Of a stretch of 61,411 nucleotides of DNA, positions 60,730-61,411 are shown one piece after another (position 1 is the stretch's first letter; the number at the start of each line of letters is the position of its first letter). Source of the stretch: Lachnospiraceae bacterium UBA3273. Its GTDB lineage: Bacteria; Bacillota; Clostridia; Lachnospirales; Lachnospiraceae. The notes under the pieces are model-generated. The model was not told the origin of the DNA. It was given only the letters and a program-made list of their open reading frames with translations, and did not search any database. The stretch is from NCBI GenBank assembly GCA_002362385.1, contig DEUB01000054.1, forward strand, positions 25,621 to 87,031. Reading direction: 5' to 3'. A program made the translations under genes and the position numbers.

Positions 60730-61198
60730 CTTTCTGTCCTATCCTTTCCGCCTTTTGAAGCCATCTTACAAAAACAGAATCCTCTATTCCCTCTACAAAA
60801 TCCTTATCCAAAGCATGCACTACAAAGGTGTCCCCTTCTAAGGATACGGTAATGGTTCCCGGCGTCAATGTAATGGAATTTGCCAGAATGACCCGCAAGA
60901 CCGGGGATTTCAATGTGGTATGAAAAGTAACTAACACCGGCTCCCTTTCATATCTGGATGTAAAGATCATCTTTACCGTATCCATATTTGCCTTTATGAT
61001 CTCCCAGATCAGCACAAACAAATAACAAAACATGATCCCCGTATAACGCATCATCAAAAGATCCTTTTTAGGGCTCCATCCCATAAATCTGCAGATAAAA
61101 GCATATAAAAGGGCCGCAACAAATATACCGATTATTCCTATTTCAAGGGTAAGCTGTCCGTTAAAAATAACCCAGAACAGAAAAAATAACAGATACAT
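60722..61198 (-). CDS. mrpE: Mrp antiporter subunit E
   Basis: A 158-aa membrane protein with two N-terminal helices, the second pair near 55-75, and a soluble C-terminal domain (TLKSPVLRVILANSITLTPG, GDTFVVHALD) typical of MnhE/MrpE. First gene of the ten-gene operon. The AAAGGAAGATTTCT site precedes the ATG. Only an upstream promoter region of about 200 bp lies before the window end. Confidence 0.93.
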   Translation of the reverse strand: MYLLFFLFWVIFNGQLTLEIGIIGIFVAALLYAFICRFMGWSPKKDLLMMRYTGIMFCYLFVLIWEIIKANMDTVKMIFTSRYEREPVLVTFHTTLKSPVLRVILANSITLTPGTITVSLEGDTFVVHALDKDFVEGIEDSVFVRWLQKAERIGQKDE

Positions 61199-61357
61199 AG
61201 AAATCTTCCTTTCTATTCCATTTCACAACTGAATATTCTACACCCAAAGATTTCAAAAAACAACCCGGATGCTCCCCAAAAAGCGCAAAATTTTACATTC
61301 TTTTAAAATCTTTACAATATTTTAACATGGGATTTTTTTACCACTTTTATACAAAGC

Positions 61358-61385
61358 ATTATACAAAAAAATTACCCCCTCAAAA
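61358..61385 (-). promoter_or_regulatory. Probable promoter of the Mrp operon
   Basis: Minus strand: TTTTGA (61380-61385), 16-bp spacer, TATAAT (61358-61363). The -10 is consensus; the -35 is weak. The ~150-nt leader (61199-61355) is A/T-rich and holds no obvious riboswitch or small gene. Confidence 0.5.
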
Positions 61386-61411
61386 AACGTTAGTGTATAA
61401 TTTTTATTGGC

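Overview
The window reads as a chromosomal segment of a low-to-mid GC, Gram-positive, anaerobe-type Clostridia, most likely Lachnospiraceae. The case rests on the gene order dgt-dnaG-rpoD-trmK-nif3, a type A RNase P RNA, YtrA-type GntR and ECF-linked ABC modules, Gram-positive lipoproteins, families common in gut Clostridia (DUF5685, DUF4125, DUF2871, Rpn-like nucleases), and a large Mrp/Mbh-type antiporter operon. No tRNA, rRNA, CRISPR array, intact insertion sequence or prophage is visible. Apart from a few genes on the plus strand (14.2-15.4 kb, 45.3-47.3 kb and 49.6-50.5 kb), everything is read on the minus strand.

Layout. 0-5 kb: exonuclease III, HflX, and a GntR-regulated ABC-2-type transporter. 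5-5.6 kb: a gene-free stretch with the first of three long inverted repeats. 5.6-11.6 kb: a DUF3298-type lipoprotein, a membrane-anchored MerR regulator with a YbjQ partner, a three-gene DnaJ/DUF5685/zinc-ribbon operon and a chemotaxis receptor. 11.6-21.2 kb: HAD phosphatase, thiamine pyrophosphokinase, then a dense set of membrane acyl-transfer genes (two acyltransferase-3 proteins, two MBOATs, two SGNH-like partners) with a Nudix hydrolase. 21.2-28.9 kb: rnpB inside an apparent operon, uridine kinase-like protein, Nif3, TrmK, RpoD, DnaG, Dgt. 29-34.6 kb: a KilA-N relic and an operon of ECF sigma factor, anti-sigma protein and MacB-type exporter. 34.7-38.2 kb: SGNH hydrolase, DUF4125, GerMN lipoprotein, DUF2871. 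38.2-47.3 kb: a solute-binding protein/ABC permease/HlyD/MacB-like operon facing a two-component system, with the second and third long inverted repeats on either side of that two-component system. 47.6-51.7 kb: SUFU-domain protein, Rpn-like nuclease, alpha/beta hydrolase, MFS transporter. 51.7-61.2 kb: ten-gene Mrp/Mbh-like cation/proton antiporter operon with four NuoL/M/N-type subunits.

Most unusual signal: three long inverted repeats (272-336 bp) at 5.27-5.60, 44.84-45.15 and 47.28-47.55 kb. Each has arms of about 80-120 nt containing a perfectly paired core of 37, 49 or 59 bp. The arm sequences are unrelated between copies, yet the build is the same, and two copies share an 18-nt inner hairpin. 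In the first and third, every transition mismatch between arms is a G.U pair on one strand (minus) and an A.C clash on the other, and on that strand the element begins 12 nt after a stop codon. This suggests selected long RNA hairpins rather than ordinary terminators or insertion elements.

Other points of interest: the MerR promoter with its 19-bp spacer, 11-bp phased repeats over the -35 position of the solute-binding operon, rnpB squeezed between two coding genes, and the MrpF acidic tail. All statements come from reading the sequence; no database search was run.
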